Counted from the first letter of the stretch, positions 9,470-18,002 are shown. The stretch: DNA of 64,000 bases from Acidobacteriota bacterium (GCA_013140775.1 JABFSA010000001.1:1-64000), one strand, 5' to 3'. Program-made: numbers and translations. The notes: generated by a model from the letters alone, not told the origin.

Positions 9470-9485
9470 CGTCGATTGCTCGACG
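9470..9485. terminator. Short hairpin after motB
   Basis: CGTCGA-TTGC-TCGACG forms a six-base-pair stem with a four-base loop one base beyond the motB stop. No T-run follows on either strand, so this is a weak terminator or mRNA-end structure candidate. Confidence 0.3.
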
Positions 9486-9486
9486 G

Positions 9487-10263
9487 TCAGAACGTCGAGG
9501 TCATGCCCTCGTGCTTGACGAGGATCGACACGCGGCGGTTGCGTGCGTCGAGCGGCTGATCGGGGAACTTCAGGCCTCGATCGGCATGACCGATCACACC
9601 AGCCACACGCGCTGCCGGGAATCCCCGATCCTCGAGCACACGACGCGCGGCGTTCGCTCGATCCGCGGAGAGCTCCCAGTTCGAATACCGCTCGTTGCTC
9701 GAATAGGGCTGGCTGTCCGTGTATCCCTCGAGGACGACCTCGTTCGGAAGATCCGCCAGTTCTTGCGCGATCACCGCCAGAATCAGATCGGCCACGCCAC
9801 TCAGTCTCGGGCTGCCCGAATCGAAGAAGCTGGACTGATCCTCATCGACGAGTTCGATACGCAGGCCCTCGGGTGTCACCGAGAGCTCGATCTGATCTCT
9901 CAACGACGCGAGTGATGGCACGAGATCCAGTTGCTGTCGAATCTTGTCCGCGGCATCCTCGAGCACTTTCTGTGCGGTTTCGACGTCGGTTGCAGGCTGC
10001 TGTGCCGCCTCGGGATCCACACCGTTCCCACCCGGCAGCACCCCAAGACCACCCTGGCTCTCGAACGCACCAGGATCGCGGAAGTACCCGCTCACCGCTG
10101 CCTTGACCTCCTGGCTCTGATTGACGAGCCACATCACCAGGAAGAACGCCATCATCGCCGTCACGAAGTCTGCGTACGCCACCTTCCAGGCGCCACCATG
10201 GTGGCCACCGTGGACCTTCTTGATCTTCTTGATGATGATGACAGGCTGTCCCTTGACGCTCAC
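9487..10263 (-). CDS. motB: Flagellar stator protein MotB
   Basis: The 258-residue protein has a basic N-terminus and one transmembrane helix. It carries the proton-binding aspartate in WKVAYADFVTAMMAFFLVMW at residue 32, the same number as in E. coli MotB. A C-terminal OmpA-type peptidoglycan-binding domain follows (EGYTDSQPYSSNERYSNWEL, ending in NRRVSILV). It anchors the MotA4B2 proton channel to the cell wall. The GTG start overlaps the motA stop (GTGA), so the two are translationally coupled. Confidence 0.95.
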   Translation of the reverse strand: MSVKGQPVIIIKKIKKVHGGHHGGAWKVAYADFVTAMMAFFLVMWLVNQSQEVKAAVSGYFRDPGAFESQGGLGVLPGGNGVDPEAAQQPATDVETAQKVLEDAADKIRQQLDLVPSLASLRDQIELSVTPEGLRIELVDEDQSSFFDSGSPRLSGVADLILAVIAQELADLPNEVVLEGYTDSQPYSSNERYSNWELSADRANAARRVLEDRGFPAARVAGVIGHADRGLKFPDQPLDARNRRVSILVKHEGMTSTF

Positions 10264-11126
10264 GCGGCAGCCTCCACCTTCGCGCCCTTCACCAGTTCCT
10301 CTGTCTCATCAAAACTCGGCCGCACTTCCGACGGCAATACGCGCCGGGCAAACTCGACCGCGACCATCGGCGGGAAGCCCTTGTACATGGCGAGCAGGCC
10401 TGTCTTGATGCACTGCTCATAATGCCCATCGTCGCCCACCCGAGCCTCGAGACTCGTGGCCAGCGGTTGTACGAAGCCGTATGAGAGCAGAATTCCGAGG
10501 AAGGTTCCGACGAGTGCCGCGCCCACCTTGTGACCGATCTCAGAGGCCGGGCCGCCGATCGACTCCATCGTGATGACGACGCCCAGCACGGCAGCGACGA
10601 TGCCGAGACCGGGAAGGGCGTCGGCAATCTTGGCGAGCGCGCCGGCTGCCTTGCCCATTTCGTGGTGCCGCACTTCAAGGTCCTGATCCATCAGGGCCTC
10701 GAGGTCGTGCGGGCCGATGCCGCCGGTCATGATGACCTTGATGGAGTCGGCCAGAAAGTCCACGGCGTGATGATTCTTCAGGAACCGGGGGTACTTCGAC
10801 ATGATCGGACTGGCGGCTGGAGAGTCGAAGTGAGACTCGAGCGCCATCACACCCGACTGCTGACCGAGCTTGAAGAGCTGGTACAGCATCGCCAACAGCT
10901 CCTTGTAGTCCGTCTTGGTCATGCCTGAACCAAGGATCGCGGTGGTCTGCCCCACGAGCTGCTTCAAGACCGACGGTGGGGTTCCGATGAGCAGGTTGCC
11001 GAGCGCCGCTCCTCCGATGATCAGGAACTCCGAAGGCTGATTGAGTACCAGCACGTTTCCGCCGTGCATCAGGTATCCACCCATCACGGAACCAATGACG
11101 ATGACTGCCCCGACGATCAATAACAT
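10260..11126 (-). CDS. motA: Flagellar stator protein MotA
   Basis: I chose the ATG at 11126 (288 residues) because GGAGGT lies four bases upstream and the protein then starts MLLIVGAVIVIGSVMGGYLM, as MotA proteins do. Four membrane segments, the large cytoplasmic loop with an EALMDQDLEVRHHE stretch, and GLGIVAAVLGVVITM/ALVGTFLGILLSYGFV in the C-terminal half are characteristic. The start overlaps the end of the HD-GYP-like gene by ten bases, so the order HD-GYP, motA, motB is one coupled unit. Confidence 0.95.
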   Translation of the reverse strand: MLLIVGAVIVIGSVMGGYLMHGGNVLVLNQPSEFLIIGGAALGNLLIGTPPSVLKQLVGQTTAILGSGMTKTDYKELLAMLYQLFKLGQQSGVMALESHFDSPAASPIMSKYPRFLKNHHAVDFLADSIKVIMTGGIGPHDLEALMDQDLEVRHHEMGKAAGALAKIADALPGLGIVAAVLGVVITMESIGGPASEIGHKVGAALVGTFLGILLSYGFVQPLATSLEARVGDDGHYEQCIKTGLLAMYKGFPPMVAVEFARRVLPSEVRPSFDETEELVKGAKVEAAA

Positions 11127-12163
11127 GCCGACCTCCGAACTCCGCTGTCCAGATAGCGGAGCCATGCACGAACCACCGACGGATCGAAGAGCGTCCCGGC
11201 GCCCTGCACCAGTCCGGCGTTGGCCTCCGCGACCGATGTCTCGTCTGCGTCTTCAGGCGACAGCGAATCGAGTGCTTCGGCCACTGCGATCACGCGCGCG
11301 CCGAAGGGAATCGAGTCACCGGTCAGCCCCAGCGGGTAGCCGCTGCCGTCGTACCGCTCCCTCACCGTGAACAACGTCACCGCCAGCGGTTCGAGAAACG
11401 GCAACGACATCGCGACTTCGTAGCTTGCCTGCACGTGTGTGCGCATCAGCGTCTGTTCGTCGCGGGTCAGCGGCGCCGGCTTCTGAATGACACCAGCAGG
11501 GATCGCGAGCCTGCCCACATCGTGCAGGAGCGCTGCCCTGCCGATCTCGGCGACGACGCGTGGATCTGCGCCCATCGTGGTGGCGATGAGGACCGACAGG
11601 TCCGCGACGCGTCTGACGTGATCCCACATCCAGCGGTCCCGACCGTAGAGGGCGGACACCCACTCCTCGAGGGCCACGGACGAACCCATGCCTGACTCAG
11701 CACAGGCACTCACGAGCGCGTTCGTGCGCGACGACATCTCGCGCGCCAGGCGGTCGAGGGCGCCAGCGCGACCGGCGGCGCTTCGCCGCCACCGTACGGC
11801 CCGCTCGACGGCCTCGCGCAGATCCGTGGGCGATACCGGCGCACGCAGACAGTCAGTCGCGCCAAGTCTCATGGCTTCGAATGCGATGGCCACACCGGGT
11901 GCGCTCGTCAGCACCACGATCGGCAGATGACTCAACGCGCGGCGCAGGGAGGCCGCGAGACTGAGTCCGGCCGGTGCTCCGAGGCTGGCCATATCGACCA
12001 GGGCGGCATCAACGCCGAGGTGTCGATTCGCCGACACAGCCTCTTCAACCGATGCCGCACAGGTATAGCGGTACTCCTGGCGCGCCAGTGCCTCTCGCAC
12101 GTGCCGGCCCAGAGTCGTTTCTGAGCCGATGATGAGGATGTTTGGTTTCTGCCCCTGGATCAC
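11117..12163 (-). CDS. Receiver-like/HD-GYP-like regulator with degenerate active site
   Basis: The start is taken as the GTG at 12163 (348 residues). It is preceded by AAGG at suitable spacing and begins just before a receiver-like fold (KPNILIIGSETT). That receiver lacks the usual acidic pair and has Ala where the conserved Lys should be (LRAPVSP). The C-terminal part is HD-GYP-like: LLHDVGRLAIP and MRTHVQ are present. The second histidine pair before the GYP loop is replaced (TVRERYDGSGYP instead of HHExxDGxGYP), and VAEALDSL replaces VADxFDAL. It may bind rather than hydrolyse cyclic di-GMP. Coupling to motA suggests motor control. Confidence 0.75.
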   Translation of the reverse strand: MIQGQKPNILIIGSETTLGRHVREALARQEYRYTCAASVEEAVSANRHLGVDAALVDMASLGAPAGLSLAASLRRALSHLPIVVLTSAPGVAIAFEAMRLGATDCLRAPVSPTDLREAVERAVRWRRSAAGRAGALDRLAREMSSRTNALVSACAESGMGSSVALEEWVSALYGRDRWMWDHVRRVADLSVLIATTMGADPRVVAEIGRAALLHDVGRLAIPAGVIQKPAPLTRDEQTLMRTHVQASYEVAMSLPFLEPLAVTLFTVRERYDGSGYPLGLTGDSIPFGARVIAVAEALDSLSPEDADETSVAEANAGLVQGAGTLFDPSVVRAWLRYLDSGVRRSACY

Positions 12164-12211
12164 GGTCACACCTTGGACTGTGGCGCCTGACTGACGCCTA
12201 CTCGATGAATG

Positions 12212-12238
12212 GAATCGGCCGACAAAGGGCGACCTTGA
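12212..12238 (-). promoter_or_regulatory. Candidate FliA (sigma-28) promoter for HD-GYP/motA/motB
   Basis: Read on the minus strand: TCAAGGTC, 11 bases, GCCGATTC. The -10 matches six of eight consensus positions (GCCGATAA) and the -35 five of eight (TAAAGTTT), with the canonical spacer. Predicted start about 12205, about 42 bases upstream of the GTG. Confidence 0.5.
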
Positions 12239-12359
12239 AGGCCCGGAGGGCCGTAGAGGTGTCGGGGCTCCGATAGCCGTCCGGGTTTCCGACCAGGACC
12301 GAGCGCAGGTCTGATGTGTTTCAGGCAGGATTTGAAGGAATTTCCCGTTCTGGTGCGGC

Positions 12360-12375
12360 TGGCACATCACTTGCG
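12360..12375 (+). promoter_or_regulatory. Sigma-54-type -24/-12 promoter of the GDPD/nucleotidyltransferase operon
   Basis: TGGCAC-N5-TTGC with GG and GC separated by exactly ten bases matches the sigma-54 consensus almost perfectly. The implied start, about 12386, lies only four bases before the GDPD start codon, so a leaderless message is implied. Confidence 0.65.
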
Positions 12376-12389
12376 CTCGGCTGGGGCGC

Positions 12390-13088
12390 ATGGCACGCCA
12401 TACGACCATCCTCGCGCATCGAGGGAATATCAATGGTCCCGGCCCTCGCGAGAACACGCTGTCGTCAGTGCGATCGGCGCTCGAGCACGGGTGGGGCATC
12501 GAAACAGATCTGCGGCGTGAGAGCCAGGGCCGGTTCTACATCTCGCACGACCTGCACACCCGGCCCGCCAGCCGGTCGGCTGACGCCTTCTGCAGCCTCT
12601 TCCGGCAGTTTCCTCACGCCACCATCGCGCTCAATCTCAAGGAAACGGGCGCCGAGGCCGAGCTGGTCGCCTACCTCGAGGAACAGCGGGTGATTGACCA
12701 GGTCTTCCTCTTCGACATGGAGCTCATCGAAGCGGTTCCTGGACACACGGCGCAGCACATCAGAACGCTCCATCCCACTGTTCGCCTCGCGGCGCGCGTG
12801 AGCGACCGGCACGAACCAGTCGCGCGCGCGCTCGACATCGAGTCCGCGTCGGTGATCTGGGTGGACGAGTTCGACGACCTGTGGTGCACAAAAGACGATG
12901 TCCGGGCGTTGAAGGACGCCGGACGCACGGTCTACGCCGTCTCACCGGAGCTGCACAACTATCCGCCGCGCATGGTGCCGGACCGGTGGCGCGACTTCAT
13001 CAGATGGGGTGTGGATGGCATCTGCACCGACTACCCGGCCGCTCTGGACGAGATGCTCGTCGAGCTCGGCCACCTGGAGGCTGCATGA
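12390..13088 (+). CDS. Glycerophosphodiester phosphodiesterase family protein
   Basis: The 232-residue protein shows the GDPD opening AHRGNINGPGPRENTLSSV (catalytic His and Arg, metal-binding Glu) and the paired IETDLRR and YISHDLHT motifs, which supply further metal ligands and the second catalytic His. The family hydrolyses glycerophosphodiesters in a Ca/Mg-dependent TIM barrel. Here it heads an operon of sugar-nucleotide genes, so its substrate may be a phosphodiester-containing glycan precursor rather than a lipid head group. No signal peptide is visible. No start codon downstream would keep the HRG motif, so 12390 is the only reasonable start. Confidence 0.8.
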   Translation: MARHTTILAHRGNINGPGPRENTLSSVRSALEHGWGIETDLRRESQGRFYISHDLHTRPASRSADAFCSLFRQFPHATIALNLKETGAEAELVAYLEEQRVIDQVFLFDMELIEAVPGHTAQHIRTLHPTVRLAARVSDRHEPVARALDIESASVIWVDEFDDLWCTKDDVRALKDAGRTVYAVSPELHNYPPRMVPDRWRDFIRWGVDGICTDYPAALDEMLVELGHLEAA

Positions 13089-13447
13089 CCAGCGCGCACC
13101 TTCGTGACATGCACCGTGGCTGGGTTGTGGGCGACTTTGCACCAACCTGCTACAGGACCAGCGCCTGTGAGGTCGCGTGTCAGCGCTTCGAGGCCGGCGA
13201 CGTCGAAGCGGAACACGTCCATCGGATAGCGACAGAGATCACGGTGATCGTGTCTGGCCGGGCCATCATGGCCGGACGCGAGCTGACCGCGGGTGACATC
13301 CTCGTGCTGGAGCCCGGGGATCCTGCCGGCTTCCACGCGCTCGAACCCACCACGACGCTCGTGATGAAGTTTCCAAGCGTTCCCGGCGACAAGTATCTGG
13401 TCGATCCGGTGACGGCGACTCCTGAACCCGCGAAGGCCTGGGCGTGA
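13085..13447 (+). CDS. Small cupin-fold protein
   Basis: The ATG overlaps the GDPD stop (ATGA), giving 120 residues. The pattern FEAGDVEAEHVHRIATEITVIVSGRA, split over two strands, corresponds to cupin motif 1 (G-x5-H-x-H-x3,4-E). LEPGDPAGFHALEPTTTLVM corresponds to motif 2. The metal-binding His residues and Glu are present. It may be a sugar-nucleotide isomerase or epimerase or a binding protein for the same pathway. The name does not define a reaction. Confidence 0.65.
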   Translation: MTSAHLRDMHRGWVVGDFAPTCYRTSACEVACQRFEAGDVEAEHVHRIATEITVIVSGRAIMAGRELTAGDILVLEPGDPAGFHALEPTTTLVMKFPSVPGDKYLVDPVTATPEPAKAWA

Positions 13448-14097
13448 AGCGGATTTCCTGCGTCCTGTTCGACCTCGACGGCGTCCTCGTGGACGCGACC
13501 GAGTGGCACTACGAGGCGCTCAATCGCGCGCTGCGACTCTTCGGCTTCGACATCAGCCGCTACGAACACCTCACCGCGTACAACGGTCTTCCGACGCGCA
13601 AGAAGCTCGAAATGCTCAGCGTGGAAAAGGGGCTGCCCCTGGCGCTCCACCAGATGCTCAACCGCCTCAAGCAGGTTTACACGCGCGACGAGATCTTCAC
13701 GAAGTGCCGGCCGGTCTTTGAGAAGGAATACATGGTGAGTCGCCTTCACCGCGAGGGCTATCGCCTGGCCGTCTGTTCCAACTCGATCAAGGACACGCTC
13801 GACATGATGGTGCGCCAGTCCGGCCTCGCGGAGCACTTCGAGTTCCTGATCAGCAACGAAGACGTGTCCCGGCCAAAGCCCGATCCGGAAATCTACGCAA
13901 CAGCTATCGCCCGCATGGGTGTCTCCCCGGCAGACACGCTGATCGTCGAGGACGCTCCGCATGGTGTCGAAGCCGCGCGCCGGGTGGGCGCACATGTATG
14001 CCAGGTGGCTGGCTTTCACGACGTGCACTACACGCGCGTTCGGGCTGCCCTCGATCGTATTGAGTCCGGTACGCAGACTTCGCGGAGGGCGGCGTGA
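13444..14097 (+). CDS. HAD-superfamily hydrolase, beta-phosphoglucomutase/phosphatase type
   Basis: The 217-residue protein opens CVLFDLDGVLVDATEWHYEA (nucleophile DxD) and has a helical cap. It also carries the Ser/Asn motif LAVCSNSIKDT, Lys in RPKPDPEIY and the acidic motif VEDAPHGVEAAR, as in subfamily IA enzymes. The GTG start overlaps the cupin stop (GTGA). In this operon it most likely dephosphorylates, or moves the phosphate on, a sugar or polyol phosphate that is then activated by the two nucleotidyltransferases downstream. Confidence 0.8.
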   Translation: MKRISCVLFDLDGVLVDATEWHYEALNRALRLFGFDISRYEHLTAYNGLPTRKKLEMLSVEKGLPLALHQMLNRLKQVYTRDEIFTKCRPVFEKEYMVSRLHREGYRLAVCSNSIKDTLDMMVRQSGLAEHFEFLISNEDVSRPKPDPEIYATAIARMGVSPADTLIVEDAPHGVEAARRVGAHVCQVAGFHDVHYTRVRAALDRIESGTQTSRRAA

Positions 14098-14843
14098 TTC
14101 ACATCGTCGTGCCGATGGGCGGTGAAGGCCGTCTGTTCACCGAGCGCGGGTATACCTTTCCCAAGCCTCTGGTCGCGATCGCCGGTGAGCCGCTCATCGA
14201 GCTTGTGGTGCGGAACCTCACGCCCCCCGAACCGCATCGCTTCGTGTTCGTCTGCAGACGCGAACATGTGGACTCGTACGCCCTCGCCGACGTTCTGAAA
14301 CTCATTGCCCCCGACTGTCACATCGTGACCACGATGAAGCCAACCGGGGGCGCGCTCTGCAGCGTTCTCCTGGGTCTCGAATACCTCCAGCATGACGGCG
14401 AACTGCTTATCGCAAACGCCGATCAGTGTGTGGACGTTCCGGTGCAGTCGTTCCTGGAGTCAGCACGCTCGGGCGCCTGGGACGGCTACATGATGACGTT
14501 TCCCAATACGCATCCCCGGTGGTCGTATGCGCGGATCGAAGACGGGCAGGTTGTGGCCGTTGCCGAGAAGCAGCCGATCAGCCGCCATGCGACCGCGGGC
14601 CTCTACTACTTCCGTCGCGGCTCGGACTTCGTCCGCGGCGCCGAACGGATGCTCGTCAAGAACGCGTCCCTCTCCGGGGAATTCTACGTGGCCCCGGTCT
14701 ACAACGAACTCATCCTGCGCCACCAGCGCGTCGGCATCTTCCCGATCGATGCCTCGCAGATGCACGGCCTCGGCACGCCCGAGGAGGTGGAGCACTACCA
14801 GGCGCAACTGCACGCCGAAAGGGCCGCCAGTACCCCATGTTGA
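14094..14843 (+). CDS. Sugar-phosphate nucleotidyltransferase-like protein 1
   Basis: The 249-residue GT-A-fold protein begins IHIVVPMGGEGRLFTERGYT, a G-x-G-x-R-F nucleotide loop, and continues FPKPLVAIAGEPLIE and LLIANADQCVDV, whose Asp is in the metal-binding position. A GTG start overlaps the HAD stop. It is homologous along its whole length to the next gene. Such proteins make NDP-sugars from sugar phosphates, or in some capsule loci activate other phosphate compounds. The nucleotide and the sugar cannot be told from sequence. Confidence 0.75.
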   Translation: MIHIVVPMGGEGRLFTERGYTFPKPLVAIAGEPLIELVVRNLTPPEPHRFVFVCRREHVDSYALADVLKLIAPDCHIVTTMKPTGGALCSVLLGLEYLQHDGELLIANADQCVDVPVQSFLESARSGAWDGYMMTFPNTHPRWSYARIEDGQVVAVAEKQPISRHATAGLYYFRRGSDFVRGAERMLVKNASLSGEFYVAPVYNELILRHQRVGIFPIDASQMHGLGTPEEVEHYQAQLHAERAASTPC

Positions 14844-15589
14844 ACATCGTGTTGCCGATTGCCGGTCGAGGAAGCCGCTTCGCGGACGCCGGATATTCCC
14901 TGCCCAAGCCGCTGATCCCCGTTCATGGCATACCCATGATCGAGGCCGTCGTGCAGAACATCCGGCCGACGTCGCCGCACCACTTCATCTTCGTGGCGCA
15001 ACGCGCACACCTCGAGCACCAGGGCATGCGCGAGACGCTCGAGCGCGCGGCACCCGGCTGCACCATCATCCCGGTCACGCACGTCACCGAAGGCGCGGCC
15101 TGCACGGTGCTCCTTTCCAGACAGTTCATCGACTCACAGGACCCACTCATGCTGGCGAATAGCGACCAGTGGGTGGACACCGACATCAACACGTACCTCA
15201 ACGTGATGGACGAACAGGGCGCTGGCGGCTTGATCATGACGATGACCGCCGATGATCCAAAGTGGTCGTTCGTAGGTCTCGACGAGCGGCGGGCTGTCAC
15301 GCGCGTCGCTGAAAAGCAGGTGATCTCCCACGAGGCCACGGTCGGCATCTACAACTTCCGTCACGGCTGCGACTTCGTTCGCGGCGCCGACGCCATGATC
15401 GCCAAGAACCTCCGCGTGAACGGCGAGTTCTATGTGGCGCCCGTCTACAACGAGCTCATTTCTGAAGGCATGCGCATCGCCATTCACAACGTGGGCAGCG
15501 AGGGCGCCGGGATGTACGGTCTCGGCATCCCCGACGACCTGAACCGCTTTCTCTCGGACCCCATCTCGCGGCAAGCCGTCGCGGCCTGA
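14837..15589 (+). CDS. Sugar-phosphate nucleotidyltransferase-like protein 2 (tandem paralogue)
   Basis: I place the start at the ATG overlapping the previous gene by seven bases (250 residues), where the fold begins: LNIVLPIAGRGSRFADAGYS. KPLIPVHGIPMIE and MLANSDQWVDTDI are the substrate and metal motifs. The end GEFYVAPVYNELI is shared with the preceding paralogue, so the pair arose by tandem duplication and then diverged clearly. Retaining two copies in one operon suggests different substrates or a heteromeric enzyme. Confidence 0.77.
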   Translation: MLNIVLPIAGRGSRFADAGYSLPKPLIPVHGIPMIEAVVQNIRPTSPHHFIFVAQRAHLEHQGMRETLERAAPGCTIIPVTHVTEGAACTVLLSRQFIDSQDPLMLANSDQWVDTDINTYLNVMDEQGAGGLIMTMTADDPKWSFVGLDERRAVTRVAEKQVISHEATVGIYNFRHGCDFVRGADAMIAKNLRVNGEFYVAPVYNELISEGMRIAIHNVGSEGAGMYGLGIPDDLNRFLSDPISRQAVAA

Positions 15590-15611
15590 CACACGTCCAG
15601 AGTTCACGAAC

Positions 15612-16706
15612 ATGAAGAACAGACTGCTCGAGCTCATCAAACGCCCCGTGCGCCACATCTGGGTCGGACAGCATCCGCCGTTCGAGATGCCGACAGTTGA
15701 CCTCGAGAATGCGACGGCGTTCCGGGTCTCACCCTCGCTTCACCAGTCGTGGGACGTGGTGTGGGTGTACGAACGCTTCATCTCGGATTTCGACTCCTGG
15801 AAGCTCGCGCTGGATGAATGCCTGCGCCTCTTCGGGAGGTCGGGGCTCCTGGTCCTGCGCTACAAGACCCGCCGGGCGACGTTCAGCAACTTCGGTCTCA
15901 AGAACTTTCTCTTCCGGCGCCACGGTTACAGCGTCGAGATGATCTGGGAAGACGGCGTGGATACGGAAACCGGGTTTGTCGCCACCTCTGTCATGCGCGT
16001 CACACGCGCGGACCTCGAGCCGTATCAGGCCGCGCCGTGGACGATGGCGATCGTGACGCAGGGAACGCGTATCGAGAACGTCGCCAAATTCTGCAAGTCG
16101 GTTCGCGACCAGGATCCAGGCCGCATCCACGAAATACTCGTGCACGGGAGCCCGGACCCGTCATACGACCCGTACGACGTCCGTTACATCGACACGATTG
16201 CGGAGACGCCCGAGGGCATCACGCTGGGCCGGAAGAAGAACACCATCGCGAGGGCGGCGCGTCATCCGAACCTCCTCATCGCCCATGACAGATACGTCCT
16301 CGACGACGGCTTCTTCGAAGGCTTCGAGAAGTTCGGATACGACTTCGACCTGTGCGCTATCCACCAGACCTACGAAGACGGCGAGGCGTACCCGTCGTAC
16401 TGCGCGCTCAACGCCACGGGCCTGGTGTGGGCGCCGACGGTTCACTGTGAGAACTACAACATCCTGCACGCCAACCAGTACGTCAACGGTGGTTTGATGG
16501 TGTTCAAAACCCATACCCTGCGTGCGAATCAGTTCAACGACCTTCTCTACTGGAACCAGGCGGAGGACGTCGAGGTCTCACGCGTCTTCACCGAGGCGGG
16601 CATGCCGCCCCGGATGAACTATCTCTCGACCGCCACGACCGTCGGGATCCCGAAGGCGGCCGCGACGCAGTGGACGAGGGATACCAACATGGATCCTTTC
16701 AACTGA
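15612..16706 (+). CDS. Glycosyltransferase-like protein with methyltransferase-like N-terminus
   Basis: The 364-residue protein has two parts. Residues about 1-115 (SWDVVWVYERFISDFDSWKL, then FGRSGLLVLRYKT and the YSVEMIWE end) resemble the last half of a class I methyltransferase but lack a glycine-rich SAM loop. Residues about 135-360 look like a GT-A glycosyltransferase: TMAIVTQGTRIENVAKFCKS, a GRKKNTIARAARHPNLLIAHD block and the C-terminal NYNILHANQYVNGGLMVFK. The canonical DxD is represented only by a His-Asp-Arg. It lies 22 bases after the nucleotidyltransferase and three before a GT4 gene. Confidence 0.55.
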   Translation: MKNRLLELIKRPVRHIWVGQHPPFEMPTVDLENATAFRVSPSLHQSWDVVWVYERFISDFDSWKLALDECLRLFGRSGLLVLRYKTRRATFSNFGLKNFLFRRHGYSVEMIWEDGVDTETGFVATSVMRVTRADLEPYQAAPWTMAIVTQGTRIENVAKFCKSVRDQDPGRIHEILVHGSPDPSYDPYDVRYIDTIAETPEGITLGRKKNTIARAARHPNLLIAHDRYVLDDGFFEGFEKFGYDFDLCAIHQTYEDGEAYPSYCALNATGLVWAPTVHCENYNILHANQYVNGGLMVFKTHTLRANQFNDLLYWNQAEDVEVSRVFTEAGMPPRMNYLSTATTVGIPKAAATQWTRDTNMDPFN

Positions 16707-16709
16707 GCC

Positions 16710-18002
16710 ATGTCCGCCAAGGTCGCCCTCATCGTCGAGCACGATTTTCTGGAGCGCCACTGGGGCGTCCGTGTCTACCTCTACTCACTGGCCAAGGTGC
16801 TGAGGCGCCACGGCTGGAGAGTGGACTTCGTGTGTTCACACATGTCCAGCGGAGGCGACCTGCGCTGGTATCGCCTCAACGTCCGCGACGATTCTCTGTT
16901 CTCGGCGTCGGCGCCCGCAGCGGCCGGCACCCCGGCTGAGGTCTGGAATGCTCTGCGCGATGCAGCGTTCAAGGAAGGCGCGCGAGCCGGAGCGCCCGCA
17001 ATCGTGTCGCCGGGCTTGCGACGGCCCGCGGTCATGCCGCTCGGTTCGCATCTCGAATTCGAGCAATACGATCTCGCGATCATCACCAATCCCTGGATGG
17101 TCCGGTGGCGCGAGCGCCTTCCAGCACGACGCGTCGCCGGTCTCGTCTTCGATCTCATCCCCAACGTGTTCGGCGTCGTCCTGGACGAAGGGAAGCCCTT
17201 CGCTTTCGCGCATCAGCACGAAGTGGGCTTCCGGTACTACGAAGAGTTCTGTGACGTCGTTCTCACGATCTCCAAGGCCACGAGCGACGCGTACCTGGAT
17301 CTCGTCCGCCGGAGGCGCCCAGGCGCCGTGGGGCCGGATGTCGTGACGCTGCCGCCCATCGCGCCCTATGACGCGCTCGAGGAGCCCTCCCGGCCGTGCC
17401 CTCCTGCACGTGCCGCCCGCATCGCGCTTGCCGGATGCTTCGATCTCCGAAAAGGTCTTCGCGAACTGCCGGGCCTTCTCAACGGGCTCAGCGACGTGCT
17501 CGAGGAAGTGGTGATCTACGGCGGAGCTCGCTGTCGCAAAGCAGACGCCGAGGCATTCTTCAAGGATCTGGCCGTCGAGCGAGTGGTGTGGCACCTTGGC
17601 GCGACGAGCGCCCAGGTCAAGGACATCTATAGCCGAAGTACGCTGCTGCTCTTTCCTTCCAGGTTCGAAGGGCTCGGACTCCCCCTTCTCGAGGCACAAC
17701 TCGAAGGATGCCGTGTGGCGACCTATCCCGTCAGTCCGATGAGGGAGCTTGCGCTGCGCGGCAGCGTGATGCTCGCCGACGAGCCTGCCGAGTCGGTCAC
17801 GCGGCTGCGAACCGCGCTGCGGCGACGATTCGACCATGCGGCGCTTCGGGGAGAAGCTCGAGCGGCCTTTGTGGATCTTGTGCTTTTGGCGAACCCGTTG
17901 GAGCGGGTCCTCAGCGAGGTGTCAGGAATCGCGTCGCAGCGACACGACACGTTGGCGGGACCGCAGACGCTCGAGCACCGCGCGCTGTCCGTAGCGTCCT
18001 AG
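16710..18002 (+). CDS. GT4-type glycosyltransferase
   Basis: The 430-residue GT-B protein has an N-terminal acceptor domain starting ALIVEHDFLERHWGVRVYLY and a C-terminal nucleotide-sugar domain with IALAGCFDLRKGLRELP and LLFPSRFEGLGLPLLEAQLE, the E-x7-E signature. It is probably a cytoplasmic enzyme building a surface glycan from the nucleotide sugars made by its operon. Its last 81 bases overlap the 3' end of the convergent GT4 gene. Confidence 0.8.
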   Translation: MSAKVALIVEHDFLERHWGVRVYLYSLAKVLRRHGWRVDFVCSHMSSGGDLRWYRLNVRDDSLFSASAPAAAGTPAEVWNALRDAAFKEGARAGAPAIVSPGLRRPAVMPLGSHLEFEQYDLAIITNPWMVRWRERLPARRVAGLVFDLIPNVFGVVLDEGKPFAFAHQHEVGFRYYEEFCDVVLTISKATSDAYLDLVRRRRPGAVGPDVVTLPPIAPYDALEEPSRPCPPARAARIALAGCFDLRKGLRELPGLLNGLSDVLEEVVIYGGARCRKADAEAFFKDLAVERVVWHLGATSAQVKDIYSRSTLLLFPSRFEGLGLPLLEAQLEGCRVATYPVSPMRELALRGSVMLADEPAESVTRLRTALRRRFDHAALRGEARAAFVDLVLLANPLERVLSEVSGIASQRHDTLAGPQTLEHRALSVAS

